Assembly: GCA_018806915.1 (NCBI GenBank)
Contig: JAGKQI010000091.1
Span: 1,550,001 to 1,614,000 of the forward strand
Source of the DNA: Phytophthora colocasiae
Taxonomy: Eukaryota > Oomycota > Peronosporomycetes > Peronosporales > Peronosporaceae
Reading direction: 5' to 3'
Length of the DNA stretch: 64,000 nucleotides
The position numbers and the translations under genes were made by a program. Positions 34,320 through 43,287 of this stretch are shown here, piece by piece. A model generated the notes under the pieces. It worked only from the letters and a program-made list of their open reading frames with translations, had not been told where the DNA came from and did not search any database. Numbering within the stretch: position 1 is the first letter of the stretch; every line of letters starts with the position of its first letter.

Positions 34320-36680
34320 GAGGCACTGGGGCTCAGCCCCGAAGAGCTCCGTGCTCTTGAACACGGAACGTGTGAGCAAGCAGGGCTTGCTGGTCGTCCC
34401 TGTGGACGTGAAGGCGTCATTGCGTTTGAGTCTCGGCAGCTCAAGGCTGCTGAGAAGAACTATCCAGTTCATGACAAGGAGCTACTTGCGATGAAGTACG
34501 CTCTCGTCAAATTCAGGGTTCACCTGCTCGGCTCCAAGCCGTTTGTGATCTACACGGATCATGCGTCACTACGCACAGCGACGCAGTCGCCTCACCTCTC
34601 GCAGAGGATGGTCCGATGGCTCTCCTTCTTTGCGGAGTATAACTTCGAGGTGAAGTACAAGCCTGGCAGGCAGAACGTCCTCGCTGACGCGCTATCACGT
34701 CGTCCGGACTATGAGTTATCTCATGTCACTTCGGTGACGTCGTCCGTGACGGACATGGTTCGAGCAGCGTACGCTCAGGATGACTCTTGTGTCGCGCTGC
34801 TTCAAGCTCTAGTGAGCGATGAGTTTAAAGACTCAAAGGTGACTCTGTCACGACGCCTAAAGGCGAGACTCCAACGCTATAGCCTGGAAGGCGGTCTGCT
34901 GTACTACAGCACGGGTCAGGATGACCCACCACGTGTGGTGGTTCCTCATGATGAGGACCTGAAGTATCGCATCCTCTATGAGGCCCACGACACGCCCACA
35001 GGCGGCTACCTCGGTCGCGAGAAGACCTACGGCTCGGTGAGCTCCATGTACTGGTGGCCGAAGATGTACAAGTGGGTCAGCACATATGTGCACACGTGCG
35101 AGACGTGCCAGCGGGTTAAACCCTCACCGCACGCGGCAGCGCCTTTGGCGAACTTGCCTGTACCTTCTGGGTGTTGGCAGTCCATGAGTATGGACTTTGT
35201 GTTTGGCCTGCCGAAGGACTCGGCAGGCAACACGGGCGTTGTGGTCTTTGTTGACCGTCTGAGCAAGATGGCTCATCTCGTGGCTGTGCCGGACACCGTC
35301 GATGGCGCTGGGACAGCGACGATCTTTATCGATCGGGTCTTCCGCCAGCATGGGCTGCCTGAGACCATTGTCTCGGATCGAGACCCCCGTTTCACGGGTC
35401 ACTTCTGGACGTCCGTCTTTAAAGTGCTTGGCACTCGACTGGACATGTCCACGACGGATCATCCGCAGACCGACGGTCAGACTGAACGCGTCAATCGCGT
35501 CTTGGAGGACATCCTCCGCAGCATATGCGCTGAAACGCCGAAGCGTTGGAGCGCTATGCTCCCTCTCGTGGAGTTCTCCATGAACAATGCGGTGCATGCC
35601 TCGACAGGCTTCACCCCGTTCTACGTGAACGGACTTGCGCATCCGCGCGTCCCGCTCACTCCGCCACGCGGTGGCCTCAGGCTTGGTGGGGGAGAGGCTG
35701 TGCCGTCGCTCGACTCCGAGCTTGCTGCTGCCAGCCCTCTTGCCGTTCGTAAACAAGTCGACGACTTCCTCTCGACGAGACTAAGCGTACCACGCCGTGT
35801 GCGTGACGCGATGGCTGAAAGCCAAGATGTTCAAAAGGAACAAGCTGATGCCAAAGGCAGAAGCAATGTGTGGGAATTTAAGGTCGGTGACCACGTTTTA
35901 TTAAACGCAAAGAACCTGCCTACACACGCAGTGTCAGCCGTCTTCAAGACGAAGTTGCGGCCACGCTTCATCGGACCGTTCACGGTCGTGGCCAAGAAGG
36001 GCCTGGCATACACGCTTGACTTACCGAAGCGGGTGCGAACACATCCTGTGTTCTATGTGGGCTTGCTTATACCATATCGGGACCCCGCGGGGGTGAGCGC
36101 GGAGGCGCTGGCGCCGACGGCACACGCCCAGGCTGCGTCATCTGCAGCAGCAACGTCACCTGACCCCTCAGCTCAGCGAGCTGAAGCTCCTGCTGATGCA
36201 GGCGAGCGGTCAGAGACTGAGGCCCTTCGAGCCAAGCCACTCGGCTCTCGATCTCCTCGTGAGCGAGACGGGCATGCGAATGCCAAACACTCTCCACGTT
36301 CCCTTGATGGGACTGAGTCTGACTCTGGAGAGTATCGATCGAGCGATCGAGTTGATACCAGGCGCGCTGCGACAGATAACGCTCGTCACACTCATCGAGT
36401 ATTGCGTTCCGCAGCGAATCGGCCTCCTCCACCGTTGCTCGACGAGCAGGGGACCCCCCATTACCACGTGGCGCGCCTGATGGCGCGGCGTCGCCACCGT
36501 AGTCAAAACCAGTATCTGGTGAAGTGGCGTGGGTATCCTCATTCCCAAAACTCGTGGGAGTTTGAAGGGCCCCTGAGGCAGGACTGCCCTGACGTCGTGG
36601 ACGCTTTTGATCGCGAAGATCGGAGGCGCCCGAAGGGCTCGAGGTCGACCACTCGGTCGACACCCGCTTCTCACCACTAG
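34320..36680 (+). CDS. Gypsy family 2 pol remnant: RNase H, integrase, chromodomain
   Basis: The frame is open from 34320, without an obvious ATG until 34491. It joins a short lead (LSPEELRALEHGTCE) directly to the middle of RNase H (IAFESRQLKAAEKNYPVHDKE, first catalytic Asp lost). Protease and RT are missing by deletion. Integrase is complete: HHCC finger (HDTPTGGY to CETCQRVKP), then the core with SMDFVFGLPKD, VSDRDPRF and TERVNRVLED. The chromodomain is at the C-terminus (NQYLVKWRGYPHSQNSWEFEG). The last 614 bp overlap an open antisense frame. Chromodomains of this class are thought to steer integration toward particular chromatin. Confidence 0.9.
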   Translation, partial: EALGLSPEELRALEHGTCEQAGLAGRPCGREGVIAFESRQLKAAEKNYPVHDKELLAMKYALVKFRVHLLGSKPFVIYTDHASLRTATQSPHLSQRMVRWLSFFAEYNFEVKYKPGRQNVLADALSRRPDYELSHVTSVTSSVTDMVRAAYAQDDSCVALLQALVSDEFKDSKVTLSRRLKARLQRYSLEGGLLYYSTGQDDPPRVVVPHDEDLKYRILYEAHDTPTGGYLGREKTYGSVSSMYWWPKMYKWVSTYVHTCETCQRVKPSPHAAAPLANLPVPSGCWQSMSMDFVFGLPKDSAGNTGVVVFVDRLSKMAHLVAVPDTVDGAGTATIFIDRVFRQHGLPETIVSDRDPRFTGHFWTSVFKVLGTRLDMSTTDHPQTDGQTERVNRVLEDILRSICAETPKRWSAMLPLVEFSMNNAVHASTGFTPFYVNGLAHPRVPLTPPRGGLRLGGGEAVPSLDSELAAASPLAVRKQVDDFLSTRLSVPRRVRDAMAESQDVQKEQADAKGRSNVWEFKVGDHVLLNAKNLPTHAVSAVFKTKLRPRFIGPFTVVAKKGLAYTLDLPKRVRTHPVFYVGLLIPYRDPAGVSAEALAPTAHAQAASSAAATSPDPSAQRAEAPADAGERSETEALRAKPLGSRSPRERDGHANAKHSPRSLDGTESDSGEYRSSDRVDTRRAATDNARHTHRVLRSAANRPPPPLLDEQGTPHYHVARLMARRRHRSQNQYLVKWRGYPHSQNSWEFEGPLRQDCPDVVDAFDREDRRRPKGSRSTTRSTPASHH

Positions 36681-38000
36681 TGTGAGAAGCTGACGGACTA
36701 GCAGCCGAGCTCAGGCTCTGGTCCGTGGCTGGCATAGCCAGTGAGTCTCCTTTGGAGACTAGAGGAGCGTCCTGCGAGGCAGGGATAGTGGCTTGAGAGG
36801 CGGGAGCCACCGCCGTCGTGTGACGAGGAAAGCGGCCGGGCCGCACGCGTAGCTTCGCGTACTGGAAGAGCAGACCTCGAGCGAGGCGGACGTCCACCTC
36901 GGACGAGCTCTCCATGAGCCGATCGAACGACGCGAGCTTCCGTGAAGCCTCGGCCCAGGTGGCCACATGGACCATGTAGTCCCGGGTAGTCTCTCCCGTT
37001 TGGAGAAGGAGTGGATAAGTCCTCATCTGAGGTACAGACTCCCGTCGCCGTTGCTTATCTAAGCGTTGCCGATACTCGGCGAGCGTGCACACCTGCGGGG
37101 TCAGGAAACGCTCATGGAGCCCTTGCCGGTGCTGAGTCTCAGTCACCGTGCGAGGCGGTGCGCCTATGGCGTAAGCGTGCAGGTTTGGCTGTGCCATCAA
37201 ATTGCTTCACCTGCTCGGCAGGGTCACGAGGCTCGAAGCCGTAGTCGCGTCGTGACGAAGTCCCCACGATGTCCCGTTGGACTGGTCGACGTGACTCTGA
37301 AGCATCGCTCATAGAGGCCTTCTGCGCCTCATCCAGTGGGTTGGTGATCGCGTCCTCGACGCCCCTGAGCGACTCTGGCTCATCGCGAGCAGGAAGTAGT
37401 GGTGCATTGCGCAACGCGTTGAGCACGAGGCTCGAAGGTCCCTCTGGGAATGGATTGGGCTGACGCAGCTGCCGAGGAATTGAGTACCGACGCGGATCGC
37501 GTGGAGAGCGCAGCTCAGACCGAGTTGTCCGAGAGCTCGCAGGAGCAGGAGACGCAGGAGCATCGCCCAGTTCGGACTCCTCGTAGTCCACTTCGACCTC
37601 GCCTTCCTCCGTAGGAGAGCGACGTGGGTCGCGCGTCAGCGACGCTGTCGTGTACTCGAAGGGTGAGCCACCGCTACCACTTGACGTCGGGCTGGCCTTG
37701 AACATCGCTCCGTAGCGAAGGCGAGACGCCGCGAAATACTCCGAAACGGAGAGCGTGAGAGGAGCCGAGGGCTCAGACCTGAAAGCGCTGAGGCGCTGAG
37801 GCGTAGACGCCGGGTCACGGGGCACCTCAGGAGCGGTTGGCTCGCTGGGGAGAATTGGAGAATGTGCTCGTTGAGCCAGCGCGCACGCGCACTCTCGTTG
37901 AGAGATTTCTTTTATCGGAAAGTTGCCGGTGACAGGCCTTGACAAGGCAGTTATGTCTGCAGTTGTAGATACTCCGTATCCACGGTTTGGTGGGGGAGGG
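36067..38000 (-). pseudogene. Antisense ORF of gypsy family 2
   Basis: It is read toward pol from the 3' LTR side in two frames: one from near the LTR to 37139 (EYFAASRLRYGAMFKASP, SPTEEGEVEVDYEESELGD, arginine/serine/proline-rich linkers) and one from 37200 to 36067 (LHERFLTPQVCTLAEYRQRL, SGEKRVSTEWSTSS linker with DLRDQKRPRRQG as possible nuclear signal, ending in a coiled coil ESRVAWLEGPQSLTARLHQQ). One frameshift lies in 37139-37200. The order (acidic EEGEV motif, basic/serine linker, helical block, terminal coiled coil over the chromodomain) is the same as in the family-1 antisense ORF, although sequence identity is low. No homologue known to me. Confidence 0.65.
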
Positions 38001-38412
38001 TGTAACGGGGTTACACGGCGCTGTGCACCTTGGCTACAGTTGGTGTGGTATACACCATCCAGGTCACAAGTCACAGATCTGTGTACGACACATAGTGTTT
38101 CTCACACGTCACATATGTAGCCAGTTGCTGGCAGTTAGCTCAGAGCCACATATTGCATTTTAATTAGGATTTAGTATGCTAGATACTAAATCCGTTACAT
38201 TTAGGATTAGGGCAATAAAGTCAATAAAAATCAGTTTGCATTTTACATAATTAGTGTCAGTTCTTTATAATAGGGACACTGATTGTGAGAGTCCCGTATT
38301 TAGTGGACTACTTGGTTCTTGTATAGAACCGAAGGCTACTGCTTTGCAAGCAAGACTCTACGAGTCAACTAAACTTCCTCTGTGCCGTGCACACCTACGC
38401 AGCCCCGCTGCA
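38001..38412 (+). repeat. 3' LTR of gypsy family 2
   Basis: 412 bp, about 99% identical to the 5' LTR by eye. It is followed at once by the TCGCT duplication (38413-38417) and the resumed gag sequence of family 1 copy 2. Confidence 0.93.
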
Positions 38413-38554
38413 TCGCTACCGCTGCCTCTCCAATGACTTGTGAAAGTCTTTGGAGAGCTTCCCACTCTGGATCAGACATCAAGGACATTTGAGGGGTCCC
38501 AGCGGATCCCTCATCCATTGGGGAGTTCTCTACCCCGCGTTCGTATGACTCCAT
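38413..38554 (-). pseudogene. Gypsy family 1 gag copy 2, N-terminal piece
   Basis: ATG at 38554 begins MESYERGVENSPMDEG and stays open to the insertion point after about 47 codons, without the stop that copy 1 has. The gag body resumes at 32841. It is broken only by the family-2 insertion. Confidence 0.85.
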
Positions 38555-38603
38555 ACGAACGAACAGCAGTCGGTCGTGGGACGGACTACAAAGTGCTACC
38601 AGG

Positions 38604-39074
38604 TGTAATGGGTCTACTTAGACCTATTAGGTGGCGTACACGTGTGCTTACGTGTATGAGGAAGCGTGCAATTAGAATAGACTTAATTTAAGTATACTTA
38701 TTTAAATAAGTATAATTAAATCAAATATAACTAAATTAAACTGCAAAAATACCGTAAAATGAGAACTGTTATTGAATTTGGCATAAGCCAATTATGGACC
38801 TCCTAAAACTGTTTATTATCTATTTCTAAAGGGTCTGCCAACGTGTGGTTGGCAGAAACTCTGCTCAGTGATTGGTAGAAATCCGTTACTTTCTACCAAT
38901 AATATGCACAAATGCATACGAACCACCCAAATAATAATAATAATGTGGTTCGCCCATGTATCCTTTGGTGTGTACACCACACCAAGGTCTGAGGCCCATT
39001 TCCAACCTCTAACAGTTATCCTAACTGTTAGAGTTACAAATGGTACAACCACTTGTACGTGTAACCCCGTTACA
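38604..39074 (-). repeat. Outer 5' LTR of the gypsy array
   Basis: 471 bp, the partner of 15733-16203: the same (AAT)n expansion and CTACTTAGAC variant, with about five differences between the two. It is followed by ACCGG (39075-39079). Confidence 0.93.
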
Positions 39075-39451
39075 ACCGGTAGTCTCACTTCCTGGTTCAC
39101 TGTACGCCCCTGCACCGCGGTAAAAGTAGCACCGACTTCGCGACATAACCATTCCTTTTTCGTAGGACACAAAATGTCGCAATACACAATAGAGAGGGCA
39201 CTCCTCATGTTCAGGCTGGGGTGACGCCCTCCCGGGGAACGGCGCAGCGGCGTCGTTCTCGGGGGCGCTAAGGCGGAAGACGCCGGCGCCCCCTGCTCTA
39301 ATTTGGACAAGGACGTAGAGGCCAACGGTCTCCGGGCTGAGAACCTGGCTGGGCACAGCTCGGCCACGGGCGCGGACAAACCACACGATCCTATGCAGCT
39401 GCCGTAGCGCCGCGGAATACGGTTGAAGCGATAGAAGCAAGTGAAGTTGAC

Positions 39452-41396
39452 ATGCAGCTCGAAATTGACGAAAGCGAACGTGCTACAATTCAGACTACGC
39501 TTGAAATGCGACCAATCAACACCAAGCGTAAGTATGACGCTTATCAGAAAGAGTACATTCAGTGGTGTTCTGCTCGCGAATTCCGAGATCGAGACACGGT
39601 CACTGGGGGCAAACTTCATCTTTTCCTTTCGAGTATGGTAATCGGGCGAAAGTCAAAGCTGAACAGCGAAAACAATTGGCGGGTCTACGGTTAGCGGCTA
39701 CACGAACGCAATTGTTGATCTCTATAACCAACAGGTTGCCCTTCGCACAAATTCGAATCAGCACCCTCGAACACCAGCCGTGAAGCAACTCATAAAAAAC
39801 GTTCAGACGCAGACTACTGCTACAAAGAAGAAGAACTACGAAGACAGAGGAATTGGCTCCCTGTTGGATGGATATTTTTCTGCGGACCAGTTCCAGCAAA
39901 TTTGCAACACATTTTTTTCTCTCGATGACATCCGCGGTCGTACAGCATTTCTGTTATCCCACTTTGGGCTACTGCGTGGAGAAAATATCCGTGATCTTGA
40001 GTTTGCAGATATGTTCTCTCAAAAGTTGGATGGTGAAGGTTACCAGTCCTGTATTGCCCTAGTGATACTAGTTCAACATGGAAAAACCAACACATTTGGA
40101 AAGTTGCAGCATGTTGGGTACATGCGAAACAAGGACGTTCATATATGCCCTGTCGGTGCCGCTGCAATTTACTTTTTTCAATTATTTCACGTTGATAGAG
40201 AGCCATTCCCCTGTTTTCGGAAACCACAAGACTGGTACGACACTAAGTTGTTACGTGGACGGCAGCGGGATAAATCAATCACCTACGTGACGCACAAAGC
40301 CAGCTACGAGGCAGTGTTCAAGCACTTAGGGCTTACTTTTAACAAGAAGACGCATATTAATCGGCAACAAGGTGTGCGTCATCTCGAAAGCGCGGACGTC
40401 GACATTTCTCAGACTCGACGCCATGGACGATGGGGACTGGATACGTGTGAGGCAGTGTATGTTGCTCCCCTTGCACGCGAGGCAATGCGCGCACTGTCAG
40501 GGCATCCACCCCGATCTCGATTGTACTACCTGGAACGTGCATCTGTTGATCCACCTCTAGAACTGCAACAACTCATTTTTCCTGAACTGGAATTATGCGA
40601 AACCAAAATGTTAGAGGGGGCATGGGATGAAAACTTAGCAGCTCGTGGTTTTTTACAGTTGTTACGGTACCTTCGTTCTGTATTTCTTCAAGATGCAGCG
40701 GTGCTGTATGACCTCCTCCCCTCTCGGTTCCAGCAGCATCAAATTTTAGGTGACGCATTTCATCGTTTTAGAGCTCAAGCTCTTGAAGTGGCTGCGACCG
40801 CTAAGTCCCCGGTTGAAATGCAATTACAAGTCGCGATGCCGTTGTTATCTGCTCAAATATCTAAACAACGCGCAGAAGTTATGCAGCGATTAGAATCAAA
40901 TCAAGCCAAGATCGCTCAAGTCTTAAGTGAAACAAATACCAGTCTCACCTCAATGCTGCATGGGCAGATGGAATTTAGACTCGTGCCACTATGTACTACT
41001 CAATCTACAAGTGCTGCAGAAGGAACACAAACATCATCATCAGTACAGCGTCATACACCGATTGCAAACACGGAAACCCCGACGACCAGTGACGTACCGA
41101 ATTATTCTATGAGCAGAGGTATCCGCACTGTTCGGGAGTTATGGACTGAATGGCACGTTGGGCTCTCCGGATATCCATCTATAACACACCTTGAAAGCAC
41201 CTACGGATGCAAGTGGAGATCATCGTCAAAGGAAGCTAAATTTTTTTCAAGACGGCTGAGGATTATTAAATACGTACGATCGTTGATGAGTGCAGTTGAG
41301 TCCGCAGAGGCTGCAATAGATCGTGCTGAGGAGGAGCGGGGAACGCGGAGCATTGATGCATTTTCAAAATACCTACAAAGAAAGAAATCAGTGTAG
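39452..41396 (+). pseudogene. Crypton-type tyrosine recombinase with GCR1_C-like tail
   Basis: The first frame, 39452-39694, has a core-binding region (NTKRKYDAYQKEYIQWC, LHLFLSSMVIGRKSK), which becomes out of frame near 39680. The second, 39780-41396 (538 codons), carries the recombinase: FLLSHFGLLRGENIRDLEF with the first catalytic Arg at residue 66, then RQQGVRHLE, and RRHGRWGLDTCEAVYVAP with the likely nucleophile Tyr. Near the C-terminus, RGIRTVRELWTEWHVGLSG and ALSRRLRII-like residues (KEAKFFSRRLRIIKYV) match the GCR1_C DNA-binding domain typical of oomycete and fungal Cryptons. Sense can be read back from 39780 to about 39680, so one frameshift or a short unrecognised intron separates the pieces. 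These elements cut and rejoin DNA via a circular intermediate and have no terminal repeats, so their ends are not defined here. Confidence 0.82.
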
Positions 41397-42036
41397 CCAT
41401 GATCGTTATTGCCGATATGAACACAATATTTGTCCCTATTTGTCGCGTTGCATGTACATTTGCGAAATACCATGTTGGTAATCTGCCTCAGGAGCACTGT
41501 TTAAGTCTGAAGGTGTAGCACATCACTCCCCCGTCAAGTTTACATCACTCTACACCAGCGTCTTTACCGCAGTGGTAGATATCCCCCGGTGACGGAGCGT
41601 CCTCGACGTCGTTGAAAATCGCAGTTCTCGTTCACCAACTTCACGGCTGCTTGGAAGAAGAAGCTGTGCATATCTCCGCACAAGTAATGCATTAAACGTC
41701 AAGCAAGTAGGTGCCCTGCTTATCAGACCGACGGTGACAACCGTTAGTGGCGACAGGTAGCACAACAATCAAAGTAAAGACGATCACGTACCAACCACTG
41801 ATTCAGATTCTCCTTGATACAGTGGGTAAATATGACGCGCAGGCACCTGAACGTGCTCCTTGTAGACGACTGAATCAGCTGGTGACTGCCTTTTATCGTA
41901 ATGCTCCTGTGGTCAGTATCTCTTCTTATAAGTATGCTCTGGGGCGAACTCTTTACCGAGGAGTCCTCGTTCACGAGATGAATTTCACTTTCCACCAAAA
42001 TTAATCACAAATAATGGCCAATGAAGACGTGGTATG
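41397..42036. other. Downstream of Crypton, no gene seen
   Basis: It may include the Crypton 3' end. No convincing coding frame or RNA gene. AT-rich sequence near 42000 leads into a small inverted-repeat element. Confidence 0.5.
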
Positions 42037-42125
42037 TAGGTCATGACCCTCGTGCCGATATCATCACGTAACACACAAAAAACCAGCTGATATCTTCGGA
42101 TAACAGGTCACAGGGTCATGACCTA
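42037..42125. mobile_element. Tc1/mariner-like MITE candidate
   Basis: TA, then GGTCATGACCCT, about 61 bp, then the inverted AGGGTCATGACC and TA. The 12-bp terminal inverted repeats are perfect and flanked by the dinucleotide TA expected of Tc1/mariner insertions. No coding capacity. Confidence 0.6.
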
Positions 42126-42155
42126 GTCATGACTTTTTCTTTTTTACTTGCAGCT

Positions 42156-42243
42156 CTCGTCCAGTGCCGCATAAATCATTCAGAAAAATTGTAGAGCGAA
42201 GTGCACACTACTTTGTGAGAGTAGCAGCACGAATTGCTCCATA
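42156..42243 (-). pseudogene. PI4-kinase exon 1 fragment (second copy, part A)
   Basis: 88 bp matching about 6674-6759 of the PI4-kinase gene with a few substitutions. The copy continues at 54611 beyond the 12.4 kb insertion. The joint to unrelated DNA at 42155 is the end of the duplicated segment. Confidence 0.9.
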
Positions 42244-42467
42244 GCGCGATTTGGCCGACATTGCCGACAGTGGCCGACATGATTTTGATTGGCTTAAAGT
42301 GTTTTAAACAAAGTCACGCAATAACGAGGTTTTTCTATGAGGTTATTTTCTGACTGGACACCAGCCTTTATGTTGCTTGTCATTCGACATTTTTCAGCTG
42401 TACGTCACAAGTCTCCGCCTCGGTAAGCTGTGCACCCCCCCCCCTCCCCCACCACAAACATATCCAC

Positions 42468-42537
42468 ACCCACGAAGCTCTGATGGTTGAGCCCAGCTGA
42501 AAGGCTGGTGGAGTTGGTTCGAATCCAACCGTGGGTA
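42468..42537 (+). tRNA. tRNA-like sequence (degenerate tRNA or SINE head)
   Basis: The acceptor arms ACCCACG and CGTGGGT pair. The T arm GTTGG-TTCGAAT-CCAAC is perfect and contains the B box GGTTCGAATCC. A D arm GCTC...GAGC is present. The anticodon arm CCAGC-TGAAAG-GCTGG has a six-base loop and position 26 appears missing, so a functional tRNA is doubtful. A tRNA-derived SINE head is a good alternative, since such SINEs are known in Phytophthora. Confidence 0.45.
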
Positions 42538-42714
42538 TTCTTTTTCCTGTATCTGAGGTATTTGAGAGCTCAGCTAAGCTTGCTGTAGTGCTGTGGGTTT
42601 CCACATGCCGTTAAGCTTGCTGTACGAGTGATCAGATGCTAAAGTGACAATAAAAAGAAATATTTTGCATCAATATCGTGTATTTTCAGATTAAGCATTG
42701 CAAGCGTCGTTAAG

Positions 42715-43200
42715 TCAGTTGTCTTCAACAGCCTCGTCTTCGATGAAGGTCTTGCGTACCAGTGCACAACGCTCACGGTAGAACAAGGCAACCAGATCCT
42801 TGGTGATGTTCGTAGCAGGTTCCAGCGTCGGCTCCCAGTCCACCAAATAATAGGTCTTGTGCTTGACTACCACGCGCTGAAGGAGACGCCGCACGCCGTA
42901 CACCCCGTCAACCTGAGCTTTCGCGCCTTCTGTTGGCCCAATGAGCCACTCCGCGATGTCATCAAGCTCGACGAGGCCGCGCTTCTTCTTGTTCTCCTTG
43001 TTCTTGCACTTGTCCTTTAAACTTGCAAAAATTACGTCCAGGGCTTCGGCAATTTTTTCGCTCGTGTTAACCTTCTGCATTAGCGTGTTTCGAAGCATTC
43101 GCATAGATACATCCATGATGCGAACACTTGCTGCTTTTGCACGCTCAATGCAGAGTTTCTTGAAGTCATGGTAGCTAATGACTGAAGTGATCGTCGGCAT
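42715..43200 (-). CDS. Chromodomain-containing ORF
   Basis: 161 codons from ATG at 43200 (MPTITSVISYHDFKKL). The N-terminal half is helical and lysine-rich (KDKCKNKENKKKRG). The C-terminal half is a chromodomain-like fold (VRRLLQRVVVKHKTYYLVDW, EPTLEPATNI). Chromodomains bind methylated histone tails. Here it is more likely part of a transposon than a host gene. Whether it belongs to the MULE or to another nested element cannot be told. Confidence 0.55.
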   Translation of the reverse strand: MPTITSVISYHDFKKLCIERAKAASVRIMDVSMRMLRNTLMQKVNTSEKIAEALDVIFASLKDKCKNKENKKKRGLVELDDIAEWLIGPTEGAKAQVDGVYGVRRLLQRVVVKHKTYYLVDWEPTLEPATNITKDLVALFYRERCALVRKTFIEDEAVEDN

Positions 43201-43287
43201 GCTTGACTTGATCGCTTGCTGATGAATGGCGAAGTGGTGTCCACGCGGTGCATTCGATTTCTTCGTAGAGTATTTTGTAATAATTGT

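Larger units (their letters stand above)
32842..38412 (+). mobile_element. Gypsy family 2 element, complete ends, lacking protease and RT
   Basis: 5,571 bp flanked by TCGCT (32837-32841 and 38413-38417). The LTRs, 412 bp each (32842-33253 and 38001-38412), differ at only about four sites. A PBS-like TGGTAGCACTTGTAG lies just after the 5' LTR and the purine tract GGTGGGGGAGGG just before the 3' LTR. The coding order is gag, RNase H, integrase, chromodomain, plus an antisense ORF. Protease and RT are absent, so the element must have used enzymes in trans if it moved in this form. Confidence 0.92.
15733..39074 (-). mobile_element. Tandem gypsy array (family 1) inserted as one unit, with nested family 2
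   Basis: The block is bounded by the direct repeat ACCGG at 15728-15732 and 39075-39079. Its outermost LTRs (15733-16203 and 38604-39074, each 471 bp) share an 11-bp excess over inner LTRs, including an (AAT)n expansion, and also CTACTTAGAC and GAATAGAC variants. They are therefore the original pair of one insertion. Inside lie two family-1 bodies (17843-25221 and 25682-38603) that share the LTR at 25222-25681. Three extra LTRs sit at the left, and a family-2 gypsy (32842-38412) interrupts the second body. The PBS-like TGGTAGCACTTTGTAG follows the 5' LTRs on the minus strand, and the purine tract GGGGGGATGG precedes the 3' LTRs. Confidence 0.9.

Noticed and set aside
38816..39619. 267-codon minus-strand frame across the outer LTR and Crypton leader
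   Set aside because: It crosses the insertion boundary at 39075 and has no protein-like features; a chance frame.
42468..42537. Functional tRNA gene
   Set aside because: Acceptor and T arms are good but the anticodon loop has six bases and a core base is missing; reported only as tRNA-like or SINE head.
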